In this document: positions 23,621 through 32,097 of the stretch, one piece after another
Layout: the number at the start of each line of letters is the position of its first letter
How positions within the stretch are numbered: the stretch's first letter is position 1
Assembly (NCBI GenBank): GCA_036261915.1
Contig: DATAJX010000002.1
Location: 1-64,000 of the forward strand
Direction: 5' to 3'
From: DATAJX01 sp036261915
GTDB taxonomy: Bacteria > Pseudomonadota > Alphaproteobacteria > UBA2136 > UBA6156
DNA: 64,000 nt
The notes under the pieces: model-generated
What the model saw: the letters and a program-made list of their open reading frames with translations, nothing else
Databases searched by the model: none
What the model was told of the DNA's origin: nothing
Program-made: the position numbers and the translations under genes

Positions 23621-24796
23621 CTACTTGATGATGCTCGACACAACGCCGGCGCCAACGGTGCGGCCGCCTTCGCGAACAGCGAAGCGTACACCTTGGTCCA
23701 TGGCGATCGGGGCGATCAGTTCAACTTCCATGGTGATGTTGTCACCAGGCATGACCATTTCAACACCATCGGGCAGCTTCAGGCTACCGGTGATGTCGGT
23801 GGTGCGGAAGTAGAATTGGGGGCGGTAACCCGTAAAGAACGGGGTGTGACGGCCACCTTCTTCCTTGCTCAGCACGTACACTTCACCTTTAAAGTGGGTG
23901 TGCGGGGTGATGCTGCCGGGCTTGGCCAGCACTTGGCCGCGCTCGACGTCTTCGCGCTTGGTACCACGCAGCAGAAGGCCCACGTTGTCGCCGGCCTGAC
24001 CTTGGTCAAGCAGCTTGCGGAACATTTCCACGCCGGTGCAGGCGGTCTTTTGGGTGGGGCGGATGCCGACGATCTCGACTTCTTCACCCACCTTGATGAT
24101 ACCGCGTTCGACGCGGCCGGTAACCACGGTACCGCGGCCGGTGATGCTGAACACGTCTTCAACGGGCATCAGGAACGGCTTGTCCAGTTCGCGGGTCGGC
24201 TCGGGGATGAAGCTGTCCACGGCGTCCATCAGCTTTTGGATGGATTGCTTGCCGAGTTCGCTGTCTTCGCCTTCGAGGGCCTTGAGGGCCGAACCGTAAA
24301 TGATCGGGGTGGTGTCGCCGGGGAAGTTGTACTTGCTCAGCAGGTCGCGGATTTCCGCTTCCACCAGTTCAAGCAGGTCCTTGTCGGCGATGTCGCACTT
24401 GTTCATGTAAACAACAATGGCGGGCACGCCCACTTGGCGGGCCAGCAGAATGTGTTCACGGGTTTGCGGCATCGGGCCGTCGGTGGCGGCAACCACGAGG
24501 ATCGCGCCGTCCATCTGGGCAGCACCGGTGATCATGTTCTTTACGTAGTCCGCGTGACCCGGGCAATCTACGTGAGCGTAGTGGCGGCCGGCGGTTTCGT
24601 ATTCGACGTGGGCGGTGTTGATGGTAATACCACGGGCCTTTTCTTCGGGGGCGCTGTCGATCTGGTCGTAGGCCTTGAAGTTTTTGCTGAAGTATTTGGT
24701 GATAGCCGCAGTCAGAGTGGTCTTACCGTGGTCAACGTGACCGATGGTACCAATATTGACGTGAGGTTTATCGCGTTGGAAAGTCTCTTTAGCCAT
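23621..24796 (-). CDS. tuf: Elongation factor Tu
   Basis: 391 residues, close to the normal 394. GTPase motifs G1 GHVDHGKT, G3 DCPGH and G4 NKCD are intact, as are the switch region (ARGITINTAHVEYET) and domains 2 and 3 (CTGVEMFRK, RPQFYFRTTDITG). It delivers aminoacyl-tRNA to the ribosome. It lies about 6 kb before the S10 operon on the opposite strand, without fusA or rpsG/rpsL nearby, so the str operon is dispersed here. Confidence 0.98.
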   Translation of the reverse strand: MAKETFQRDKPHVNIGTIGHVDHGKTTLTAAITKYFSKNFKAYDQIDSAPEEKARGITINTAHVEYETAGRHYAHVDCPGHADYVKNMITGAAQMDGAILVVAATDGPMPQTREHILLARQVGVPAIVVYMNKCDIADKDLLELVEAEIRDLLSKYNFPGDTTPIIYGSALKALEGEDSELGKQSIQKLMDAVDSFIPEPTRELDKPFLMPVEDVFSITGRGTVVTGRVERGIIKVGEEVEIVGIRPTQKTACTGVEMFRKLLDQGQAGDNVGLLLRGTKREDVERGQVLAKPGSITPHTHFKGEVYVLSKEEGGRHTPFFTGYRPQFYFRTTDITGSLKLPDGVEMVMPGDNITMEVELIAPIAMDQGVRFAVREGGRTVGAGVVSSIIK

Positions 24797-24940
24797 TGCG
24801 TTATGCCTTTACTTGTTATGGGTTTATACATGGTGCCACGCATGTTAATCCTGTCGCGACGGCGGCGGGGTTTTGCCCATTTTTTGTCGCGGTGTCAAGG
24901 GGCTGGCAGGCCCGGGGCGTTTTATTGTAAGGTGCGCGCC

Positions 24941-25789
24941 ATGAGCATCGTTCCCACCCTTATCTCCGCCTACAAAAAACACGGCTTCGATATCGCCGCC
25001 GGCCTGCAACCCAAACGCTGCGGAGGTTCCGAAGAAGCCCAGTTCACCTGGCTTACCCGCAAGGGCCAAAGCGTCACCAACGGTTTGGGCATTTCCATGC
25101 TCGAGGTGTTCGTGCTCGAAAGCCTGCTGGGCATCATCAAACCCAAAAGCATCTTCATCATCGGCAACAGCTTCGGCTGGAGCACGCTGGCGCTGGCCCT
25201 CATGGCCCCCAAGGCCCGCGTGGTGGCCATCGATAGCGGCCTCGACCACCAGACCGAACAGGGCATCAAGCTCACACAGGATATCGCCAAATCGCTCAAG
25301 CTGAACGTGCGCGTGGTCAAGGCCACCAGCCCGCAAAACGTGCCTGCGGTGGTCAAAAAACATTTGGGCGGCAAGGTCGATTTCGCCTTCATCGACGGCC
25401 TGCACACCAACGCGCAGATCGTGCTCGACGCCAAGGCCCTCAAGCCGTTCCTGGCAAAAAACGCCAGCGTGCTTTTCCACGATGTGCGCGAGTTCGGGCT
25501 CGAACCCGGCCTGGCCGACATCGAAAAAATGCTGGGTAAAAAGGCCCATGTGCTCGAAGCCACCACCAGCGGCATGGCGCTGCTGCCGCTGGCCCCGCAC
25601 CGCGAACTGAGCGCCGCGCTGGCCGCCTATACCCCGGCCGAGACCGCCACTAACGTGGTCAAGCGCAAGGCCGCGTGGGATAAACAGATGCGCCGCACCC
25701 GCCTGCCGCGTACGCTGTGGCGCAGCCTGTGCAAGCGGCTGGGCCTGCCGCTGCCTGCCAAGCCCAACTTCCACGGCGCAAAGCTTTAA
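24941..25789 (+). CDS. Class I SAM-dependent methyltransferase (Methyltransf_24-like)
   Basis: 282 residues from ATG 24941. The SAM-binding loop is FIIGNSFGWSTLALALMAP, the acidic residue after strand 2 is in VVAIDSGLDH, and DFAFIDGLHTNAQIVLDAKA plus VLFHDV match the Methyltransf_24 pattern. The C-terminus is basic. The acceptor substrate is unknown. No strong ribosome-binding site is visible (GTAAGGTGCGCGCC). Confidence 0.75.
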   Translation: MSIVPTLISAYKKHGFDIAAGLQPKRCGGSEEAQFTWLTRKGQSVTNGLGISMLEVFVLESLLGIIKPKSIFIIGNSFGWSTLALALMAPKARVVAIDSGLDHQTEQGIKLTQDIAKSLKLNVRVVKATSPQNVPAVVKKHLGGKVDFAFIDGLHTNAQIVLDAKALKPFLAKNASVLFHDVREFGLEPGLADIEKMLGKKAHVLEATTSGMALLPLAPHRELSAALAAYTPAETATNVVKRKAAWDKQMRRTRLPRTLWRSLCKRLGLPLPAKPNFHGAKL

Positions 25790-25842
25790 ATAGCTTTTTA
25801 ACGCCGCCGCGTTTTAAAATACCTATATATAAGGGGAACACC

Positions 25843-26682
25843 ATGGACTTCATCACCCTCAAAGGGGCCAAAGTGCCGGTGCTGGGCCTGGGCACGTGGC
25901 AGGCCGACGGCGGCGAATGCTACCGCGCGGTGCTGCAGGGCCTGGCCCTCGGCTACCGCCATATCGATACCGCGCAGATCTACGGCAACGAAGCTGAAGT
26001 GGGCGAGGGGATAAAAGACAGTGGCGTGAAGCGCGCCGACATCTGGCTCACCACCAAGGTCTGGACCGACTCGTTCACGAAGGACCTGCTGGCCCCCAGT
26101 GTCGAAAAAAGCCTGCAAAAGCTGGGCACCGACCATGTGGACCTGCTGCTGCTGCACTGGCCGCAACCGGCGGTGCCGCTGGAAGAGAGCATACAGGCCC
26201 TGCTGGCGGTGCAACAGGCGGGCAAGGCCAAACACATCGGGGTGTCCAACTTCAACACCGCCCAAATGGAACAGGCGCAAAAGCTGGCGGGCGGCAAGCT
26301 CATCACCAACCAGGTCGAGTACCACCCGTTTTTAAACCAGAACAAGGTGCTGGCCGCGGCGCACGAGCAGGGCATGTTCGTTACCGCCTATAGCCCGCTG
26401 GCGCGGGGACTGGTGGTCGAAAACGCGGTCATCCACAAAATTGCCGCCGAGCGCGAAAAGACTCCGGCCCAGATCACCCTGCGCTGGGCCATTCAGTCGG
26501 GGGGCCAGCAGGGCGTGGTGGCCATCCCCAAAACGGTCACGCCCGAGCGGCTGGCCGAAAACCTCGATATCTTCAGCTTCAAGCTGTCCGACACCGAGAT
26601 GGCCGACATCAACCTGCTGCGCGGCAACAAGCGGCTGGTGCTGCCCCGGCTGGAACACTGGGACAGCATCCTCGAGGCCTAA
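25843..26682 (+). CDS. Aldo/keto reductase, DkgB-like
   Basis: 279 residues. The catalytic tetrad is visible: Asp42 (RHIDTAQIYGNE), Tyr47, Lys72 (LTTKVW) and His in LLLLHWPQP. GVSNFNTAQME and IPKTVTPERLAENLDIFSF are the usual cofactor blocks. It reduces aldehydes or 2,5-diketo-gluconate-type substrates with NADPH. AAGGGGAA precedes the ATG. Probably its own transcription unit, 53 nt after the methyltransferase. Confidence 0.9.
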   Translation: MDFITLKGAKVPVLGLGTWQADGGECYRAVLQGLALGYRHIDTAQIYGNEAEVGEGIKDSGVKRADIWLTTKVWTDSFTKDLLAPSVEKSLQKLGTDHVDLLLLHWPQPAVPLEESIQALLAVQQAGKAKHIGVSNFNTAQMEQAQKLAGGKLITNQVEYHPFLNQNKVLAAAHEQGMFVTAYSPLARGLVVENAVIHKIAAEREKTPAQITLRWAIQSGGQQGVVAIPKTVTPERLAENLDIFSFKLSDTEMADINLLRGNKRLVLPRLEHWDSILEA

Positions 26683-26689
26683 GCCAACA

Positions 26690-26717
26690 AAAAAGCCCGG
26701 CATCACTGCCGGGCTTC
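26690..26717. terminator. Terminator at the edge of the AT-rich islet
   Basis: AAGCCCGGCA TCAC TGCCGGGCTT; the T run is on the minus strand, so it best serves the minus-strand genes, but the hairpin also follows the aldo/keto reductase. Confidence 0.7.
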
Positions 26718-26758
26718 ACTTGGCCTAGTTATTGCCAAGATTTATAATGGATGAGATA

Positions 26759-27052
26759 TCAGGCTGCAGGTGGATCACAGCAATACTGATCGGCCACCGG
26801 AAGCCCGTTGGCATCAAAATGCCATTGGGTGGGCGTCGCCTCGGCAGGAATATCCGACGTTTTGCGTGCGGAAATTGTCATGGTACGAGACGATTTATCA
26901 TGGGTTTCGTGCAGCATTTCACCTGGTTGAAGAGGGAAATGAGCATGGTTCATCCGAACGCCGAAGCGTTTTTCGAGGCCATGCTTGGCCAGTACAGCGT
27001 GAACTTCGGCTAACGCGCTGAGGTCTTGGGTGGTCAAGCCTTGAGGTATCAT
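26759..27052 (-). CDS. Small conserved hypothetical protein
   Basis: 97 residues. The pattern (LSALAEVHAVLAKHGLEKRFGV, HAHFPLQPGEMLHET, then QWHFDANG and a C-terminal CCDPP) looks like a genuine small conserved family seen in various bacteria, with His/Asp/Cys residues that could bind metal, but I cannot name it. It belongs to an AT-rich islet with the kinase-like gene 79 nt upstream on the same strand. Confidence 0.65.
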   Translation of the reverse strand: MIPQGLTTQDLSALAEVHAVLAKHGLEKRFGVRMNHAHFPLQPGEMLHETHDKSSRTMTISARKTSDIPAEATPTQWHFDANGLPVADQYCCDPPAA

Positions 27053-27131
27053 TTTTCAATGTTCTCCAGATGTTTCTTACCGCAAAAGCACGATAAGTTA
27101 GTCGCCAGCCTAGTTTTGTATACTATTATTG

Positions 27132-28016
27132 TCAATGCTCTCGCAAAGCATTAAGCGCCCCCCAAAAATCTTCAAGAGATTGGAATCTCTCACTAGGATT
27201 CTTGCTCAGACCCATTTCAATTAGCCTTGTAAGGGCATTTGAAGAGGTCTTTGTATGGTTGCGCCGATAGCCTGCGATTGCTTCAAGTTTGGTATTTCGA
27301 GGTTCCTCATTGCCATGAATACCGTAATTCATGGGTACCACTCCATTACAGAGAGTGAAGAAAACAGCAGCCAGAGAGTAAATTTCGGCTGTCACTTTAT
27401 ATTCTGCCTCATCCCTATCAATAAGCTGTGCGGCAACTTCGGGGGCCGTATAATGAGTCAGGCCCCCGCGGTAGGTCCCCGCAATGATGCTTGGAGCTAG
27501 GCCCCAGTCGATAAGTTTGCATGAATTTTCAAAACCCAGAAAGTGCGTGGGCTGTAAATCCCCATGTAAAATACCGAGTTGGTGGGCAGGCATAAGTGAC
27601 TGGGCCATTTGCATAAAAATTTTTGAGAATTCATAAGCTTGGAAATGCTTTTGTTCTCTTAGATTTTTACCCAAATCCGTTGCCGAAGGTCCGTCTATCC
27701 AATTTAATAATGACCAATCTATACCCTGTGTAGTTCCAAACTCCACCAATAATCCCTGACAAATATTGGGATTATCATTTAATAGTTTAGCTTCAGCCAG
27801 GATCTGAAGCGTGGCATCATTTTCTAGTGAAGCTTGGTGGGCAATTTTTAGTGCGAAGGTTTTTGTGCCATTTGAAACCTTGTAAAGAGTTGTTCCCCGG
27901 CGCTCAATAATTTTATCTTTTATTTTCAGTTTTTTAAGTGATTTTTCACTTTCTAGAAAAGGGGGGAGCATCATCTTGTTCCCACCAGCCTTTTGTTTGC
28001 GTTCTGTGGGCGACAT
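27132..28016 (-). CDS. Eukaryotic-type protein kinase-like protein with altered catalytic loop
   Basis: 294 residues. ATP-anchoring Lys57 (FALKIA), catalytic Asp153 in HGDLQPTHFL, metal-binding Asp170 in DWG, and the APE motif are present. The catalytic-loop Asn is replaced by His158, and DFG reads DWG. It may be an active atypical kinase or a pseudokinase. No sensor or membrane segment follows the kinase domain. The base composition is much more AT-rich than the flanks, indicating recent transfer. No phosphatase or partner is adjacent apart from the small gene downstream. Confidence 0.8.
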   Translation of the reverse strand: MSPTERKQKAGGNKMMLPPFLESEKSLKKLKIKDKIIERRGTTLYKVSNGTKTFALKIAHQASLENDATLQILAEAKLLNDNPNICQGLLVEFGTTQGIDWSLLNWIDGPSATDLGKNLREQKHFQAYEFSKIFMQMAQSLMPAHQLGILHGDLQPTHFLGFENSCKLIDWGLAPSIIAGTYRGGLTHYTAPEVAAQLIDRDEAEYKVTAEIYSLAAVFFTLCNGVVPMNYGIHGNEEPRNTKLEAIAGYRRNHTKTSSNALTRLIEMGLSKNPSERFQSLEDFWGALNALREH

Positions 28017-28159
28017 GATTTTTCTCCGATAAATCTTCAGTTGTTAATTGCATACAATATTTAGCTTTTGTTCACAATAGTTTATGTAAAGTATAATACA
28101 TAAATTTATCATCCAAAGCTACATTGCCGGGATATCATATTGCATTTATAAACCCTTTA

Positions 28160-30037
28160 ATGGACGGCATCGCCCTCATCAAAAGCAAGATCAGCCACCT
28201 GCCCGGCGGGCCGGGGGTGTACCGTATGCTTAACCAAAAAGGCGATGTTTTATATGTAGGTAAGGCCAAAAACTTAAAGAACCGCGTTAACCAGTACACC
28301 CAGCCGGAACGCATGGGCGGGCGCATCCGCAAAATGGTGTTCGAAACCCGCGAACTGGTGGTGGTATCCACTGCCACCGAGGCCGAGGCCCTGCTGCTCG
28401 AAGCCAACCTCATCAAAAGCCTGCGCCCGCGCTACAACATCCTGTTCCGCGACGACAGCAGCTACGTCAGCGTGCTCATCACCGACGAAGAAACCCCGAT
28501 GATCCGCAGTTTCCGCGGCGCCCGCAAGATCAAGGGCGATTACTTCGGCCCTTACCCCAGCGCCATGGCGGTGTACCAAACGCTCGACCTCATGGAGCGC
28601 GCCTTCCGCCTGCGCACCTGCGCGCCCGGCTTTTTCCGCTACCGCACGAGGCCCTGCCTCAAGTACGACATCAAGCGCTGCAGCGCCCCCTGCGTGGGTA
28701 AAATAGCCCCCGATAAATACCGGCAAGTGGTGGCCAGCGCCAAAAAGTTCCTGCGCGGCGATACCCAAATCGTGCTGGCCGACCTGCAAACCCAAATGGC
28801 CGAGGCCAGCCGGGTGCAGGATTACGAACTGGCGGGCCAGCTGCGCGACAGTATCAAAGCCATCAGCAGCGTCAGCGGTGCCGACCGGCCCATGAGCCAC
28901 GGCCTGCCCGAGGCCGATGTGTTCGCGCTGGTGGCCAACGGCGGCAAGTCGATGATCCAGGTGTTCTACTACCGCCACGGCCAGCACGTGGGCAACCACG
29001 CGGTGATGCTGAACAACGAAGACGAGCAGGTCGACGATGCCGAAACCTTAAGGCAGTTCCTGGCCCAGCATTACGCCAGCCGCATCCCGCCCGCGCAGAT
29101 CCTCTGCAACCTGCTGCCGAACGACTGCGACGCGCTGGCCGAAGCCCTCAGCATCAGCGCCGCCCGCAAGGTGTCCATCGCCATGCCCAGCCGGGGCGAT
29201 AAATCGGCCATCATGCAGCAGGTGGTCAAAAACGCGCGCGACGCGCTGGCCCGCAAGCTGGCCGACGGCGACGACTGGCGCAACCAGCTGATGGCGCTGG
29301 GCAAGCTGCTCAACCTGCAAAAGCCCATCGAATGCCTCGAGTGCTACGATATTTCCAATATTTCCGGCAAAATGCCGGTGGCCAGCCTGGTGGTGGCGGG
29401 GCAAACCGGCATGCTGCGCAACCGCTACCGCCGCTACAACATCAAGCGGCAGGATACCCCCGACGACTACGCCATGATGGCCGAAGTGCTCGAACGCCGG
29501 CTGGCCCGAGGTATGAAAGAACAGGCCGAAGCCCTCGCATCGGGCGAAAAATGCGCAGGCTTGCCTGATGTGATCATGGTCGACGGCGGCAAAGGCCAGC
29601 TGGGCGTGCTGGTCAAAGTGGCCCAGCAACTGGGGCTGTTCGGCACGCCCGATTGCCCCACCCTGTGCGCCATCGCCAAGGGCGAAGAGCGCGACAAGGG
29701 GCTCGAAACCATCTTCATCGCCTGCGAAAAGGAAGGGAAGGTCGATATCCGCGACCTGCCCATTTACCCCGGCACGCCGCTCATCTTCGTGCTGCAACGT
29801 ATCCGCGACGAAGCCCACCGCTTCGCCATCACTTTCCACCGTAAAAAGCGCGAAACCGCCATTTCCCACAGTCGTCTCGACGACATTCCCGGCATCGGCC
29901 CGCGCAAAAAAAAGGAACTGCTGCTCCACTTCGGCTCGTTAAAAGAGATCGAGGGCGCCGACATCCACCAACTGATGAAGGTCCCCGGACTTTCCAAAAA
30001 ACTGGCCCAGCAGATCTACGATTTTTTTCATTTATAA
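28160..30037 (+). CDS. uvrC: UvrABC system protein C (excinuclease)
   Basis: 625 residues from ATG 28160; a TTG at 28124 would add 12 residues. GIY-YIG nuclease domain at the N-terminus (GVYRMLNQKGDVLYVGKAK), Cys-rich linker (RPCLKYDIKRCSAPC), UVR motif, RNase H-like C-terminal nuclease (ECYDISNISGKMPVAS, VDGGKGQLG) and terminal helix-hairpin-helix (DDIPGIGPRKKKELL). It makes both incisions in nucleotide excision repair with UvrB. Starts right after the AT-rich islet, with no clear ribosome-binding site. Confidence 0.97.
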   Translation: MDGIALIKSKISHLPGGPGVYRMLNQKGDVLYVGKAKNLKNRVNQYTQPERMGGRIRKMVFETRELVVVSTATEAEALLLEANLIKSLRPRYNILFRDDSSYVSVLITDEETPMIRSFRGARKIKGDYFGPYPSAMAVYQTLDLMERAFRLRTCAPGFFRYRTRPCLKYDIKRCSAPCVGKIAPDKYRQVVASAKKFLRGDTQIVLADLQTQMAEASRVQDYELAGQLRDSIKAISSVSGADRPMSHGLPEADVFALVANGGKSMIQVFYYRHGQHVGNHAVMLNNEDEQVDDAETLRQFLAQHYASRIPPAQILCNLLPNDCDALAEALSISAARKVSIAMPSRGDKSAIMQQVVKNARDALARKLADGDDWRNQLMALGKLLNLQKPIECLECYDISNISGKMPVASLVVAGQTGMLRNRYRRYNIKRQDTPDDYAMMAEVLERRLARGMKEQAEALASGEKCAGLPDVIMVDGGKGQLGVLVKVAQQLGLFGTPDCPTLCAIAKGEERDKGLETIFIACEKEGKVDIRDLPIYPGTPLIFVLQRIRDEAHRFAITFHRKKRETAISHSRLDDIPGIGPRKKKELLLHFGSLKEIEGADIHQLMKVPGLSKKLAQQIYDFFHL

Positions 30038-30048
30038 AAGCAAAAATG

Positions 30049-30075
30049 CCCCGGTTTTCCGGGGCTTTTTTCTTA
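30049..30075. terminator. Bidirectional terminator after uvrC
   Basis: GCCCCGGTTTTCCGGGGC with T run on the plus strand and A run before it; shared by uvrC and the convergent small gene. Confidence 0.85.
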
Positions 30076-30294
30076 TTTGGTAAGGGCTGGTTCAATAGCC
30101 TTGTCTTTTGTTTGAGGGTTGTATCCCCACACTTTGCCGGCGCAGTAGTTCATCATGCAACTGCCCTGTTCCGCTTTGGGTTTCGGCGCAGGCGCAGGTA
30201 TGGCCGTGCGGCCAAGGCTCGAGGGCAGGATGGTTCCAGCGTGGACCGGAACCGCTAGAATTAACAATGGTATTGCCAGGTAAACGGCGCGCAT
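30073..30294 (-). CDS. Small secreted protein, unknown
   Basis: 73 residues from ATG 30294, chosen because AAAGGAA precedes it and the resulting N-terminus is a good signal peptide (AVYLAIPLLILAVPVHAG). The mature part is Pro/Lys-rich (IPAPAPKPK) with two cysteines (SCMMNYC) that could form a disulphide. Periplasmic location is inferred. No family recognised. Confidence 0.65.
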   Translation of the reverse strand: MRAVYLAIPLLILAVPVHAGTILPSSLGRTAIPAPAPKPKAEQGSCMMNYCAGKVWGYNPQTKDKAIEPALTK

Positions 30295-30375
30295 AGGTGT
30301 TTCCTTTAATAAAGTAACTAAGATTTCCTTCATATGGGGTACAAAACCTGCCCTAGCAACTGGGTAATGCATAAT

Positions 30376-30406
30376 AAAAAAGGCCCCGTTTTTCCGGGGC
30401 CTTCCG
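30376..30406 (-). terminator. Terminator of the gene at 30411
   Basis: AAGGCCCCG TTTTT CGGGGCCTT stem; on the minus strand it is followed by TTTTTTATT. Confidence 0.8.
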
Positions 30407-30410
30407 CTCT

Positions 30411-30824
30411 TCAGTCTTCGCCAGGTATGCCGAACATCTTCAGCGTCAGGCGGCGTACGTCGGGGTATTTATCGGCGGGCCAGCTTTGCCTCAGTCGGCC
30501 GAAGGTTGAATGGCCGAGGGGGCCGTTACCGTTCACCCGCACGGCCACGCGGCCGGGCTCGAAAATATCGAATTTCGCTTCCCAGCCCGGCCCGATGGCC
30601 GTGAACAGCAAGTGGAAGTTCTCGATCGGCACAGGTGGAAACTCAAGGCGTATGCCGTCTTTCAGCTGCCACACACGCTTTGTGGTCGAAAGCAGGATGC
30701 CCTGCAGATTGTGCTGCAGGGCTTTTTGCAGGGCCTGCAGGAAAAAGTCGCGGTCGATGGCAATGGCCGTCTGGCCAACAACATGCAGGGCAGGGGTGGC
30801 CTTGGGGGCAGATGAACGTGACAT
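30411..30824 (-). CDS. Unknown protein upstream of the S10 operon
   Basis: 137 residues from ATG 30824 (an earlier ATG at 30890 lacks a ribosome-binding site). Mixed alpha/beta sequence with basic patches (TTKRVWQLKDGIRLEF) and a C-terminal RRLTLKMFG segment. No signal peptide or known motif. It is divergent from the ribosomal operon and ends in its own terminator. Confidence 0.6.
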   Translation of the reverse strand: MSRSSAPKATPALHVVGQTAIAIDRDFFLQALQKALQHNLQGILLSTTKRVWQLKDGIRLEFPPVPIENFHLLFTAIGPGWEAKFDIFEPGRVAVRVNGNGPLGHSTFGRLRQSWPADKYPDVRRLTLKMFGIPGED

Positions 30825-30899
30825 GGGGGCAAACTCCCGGGTGAGGCGTTTCAGATAAGGCTGATTAAAGCTAACCCCCATATTTTGCAAGGAATATGC

Positions 30900-30928
30900 T
30901 TGACACCCCCCGCCAAAGCCCCTATACG
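30900..30928 (+). promoter_or_regulatory. Candidate S10 operon promoter
   Basis: Consensus -35 TTGACA at 30900-30905, a 17-bp spacer, and TATACG at 30923-30928. It would give a leader of about 175 nt before rpsJ. Confidence 0.65.
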
Positions 30929-30980
30929 CCCCCCATCAGCCGCCCCCAAAACCATACGGGGAACGGCAGAAAACAGATTC

Positions 30981-31040
30981 GGTCCGGACAATTTTCCCCC
31001 TATCGGACCATCGCCACCCCACAGGGAATTCCGGGGTGGC
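30981..31040 (+). promoter_or_regulatory. S10 operon leader hairpins
   Basis: Two stems in the leader: GGTCCG (30981) with CGGACC (31004), and GCCACCCC (31013) with GGGGTGGC (31033). A structured leader is the place where a ribosomal protein (L4 in E. coli) controls the S10 operon; whether it does here cannot be read from sequence. Confidence 0.45.
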
Positions 31041-31111
31041 GTTAACTATGAACAAAGGGGCCTCTGGCATCCACGAGGGGTGGATGGCCAAGCCACGAAA
31101 GGTAAAAAGTT

Positions 31112-31423
31112 ATGGATACTGCGCAGAACATCCGCATCCGGCTGAAGAGCTACGACCACCGCGTGCTCGACAAATCCACGCTCGAGATCGTCGAAACCGC
31201 CAAGCGCACCGGCGCCAAGGTTCAAGGTCCCATTCCGCTGCCCACCAAAATCGAGCGTTTCTGCGTGCTGCGCAGCCCGCACATCGACAAAAAGAGCCGC
31301 GAGCACTTCGAAATGCGCACCCACAAGCGCGTCCTCGAGATCCTCGAGCCCACCCCCCAAACCATTGACGCCCTGATGAAGCTCGACCTGGCTTCGGGTG
31401 TCGACGTGCAGATCAAGCTGTAA
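31112..31423 (+). CDS. rpsJ: 30S ribosomal protein S10
   Basis: 103 residues, full length. IRIRLKSYDHRVLDKSTLEIVETAKRTGA-type N-terminus and the IPLPTKIERFCVLRSPH loop that enters the 30S head. S10 also pairs with NusB in antitermination. First gene of the superoperon, with AAAGG upstream of the ATG and only 15 nt before rplC. Confidence 0.98.
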   Translation: MDTAQNIRIRLKSYDHRVLDKSTLEIVETAKRTGAKVQGPIPLPTKIERFCVLRSPHIDKKSREHFEMRTHKRVLEILEPTPQTIDALMKLDLASGVDVQIKL

Positions 31424-31438
31424 GGAGGGAGACGTATC

Positions 31439-31447
31439 ATGAGTACC
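31439..31447 (+). other. rplC start region
   Basis: AAGGAGGGAG lies 7 nt before the ATG at 31439, one of the strongest ribosome-binding sites in the window; it decides the rplC start. Confidence 0.5.
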
Positions 31448-32095
31448 AAACAACGCGTCGAAGCCCGTCATGGCCTGCTCGCCAAAAAGGTGGGGATGAC
31501 CCGTATTTTCAACGAAGCCGGTGTTCACGTGCCGGTCACCGTGCTGCATGTCGAAGCCAGCCAGGTGACCGCCCACCTGACCGCCGAAAAGAACGGCTAC
31601 ACCGCCGTGCAGATCGGCGCCTTCGCCAAAAAAGCCCAGCGCACCTCCAAGCCGCTGGTGGGCCACTTCGCCAAAAACGGTGTCGAGCCCAAGCAAAAGC
31701 TGGTCGAATTCCGCATGAGCGGCGAATTGCCGGCCATCGGTAGCGCCATCAGCACCGACCTGTTCAAGGCCGGCCAACTGGTCGACATCACCGGCACCAC
31801 CAAGGGCCGCGGTTTCACCGGCGCCATGAAGCGCTGGAACTTCGGCGGTCTGCGCGCCACCCACGGTGTGTCCATTTCCCACCGCAGCATTGGTGGTACC
31901 GCCGGTCGCCAGGATCCGGGCCGCGTCTTCAAAAACAAGAAGATGGCCGGCCACTACGGCGTCGAAACCGTCACCACCCAAAACCTGGAAGTGGTGCAGG
32001 TGAATGCCGAAGAAGGCCTGCTGCTCATCAAGGGTTCGGTCGCCGGTCACAACGGCGCCTGGGTCATCGTCCGCGATGCGGTTAAAGGAGTGTAA
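31439..32095 (+). CDS. rplC: 50S ribosomal protein L3
   Basis: 218 residues. GLLAKKVGMTRIFNEAG start and the long central loop approaching the peptidyl transferase centre (MKRWNFGGLRATHGVSISHR, GSIGGTAGRQDPGRVFKNKK-type) are present, including the Gln-Asp segment methylated by PrmB in enterobacteria. One of the first proteins to bind 23S rRNA. Ends 2 nt before rplD. Confidence 0.98.
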   Translation: MSTKQRVEARHGLLAKKVGMTRIFNEAGVHVPVTVLHVEASQVTAHLTAEKNGYTAVQIGAFAKKAQRTSKPLVGHFAKNGVEPKQKLVEFRMSGELPAIGSAISTDLFKAGQLVDITGTTKGRGFTGAMKRWNFGGLRATHGVSISHRSIGGTAGRQDPGRVFKNKKMAGHYGVETVTTQNLEVVQVNAEEGLLLIKGSVAGHNGAWVIVRDAVKGV

Positions 32096-32097
32096 TC

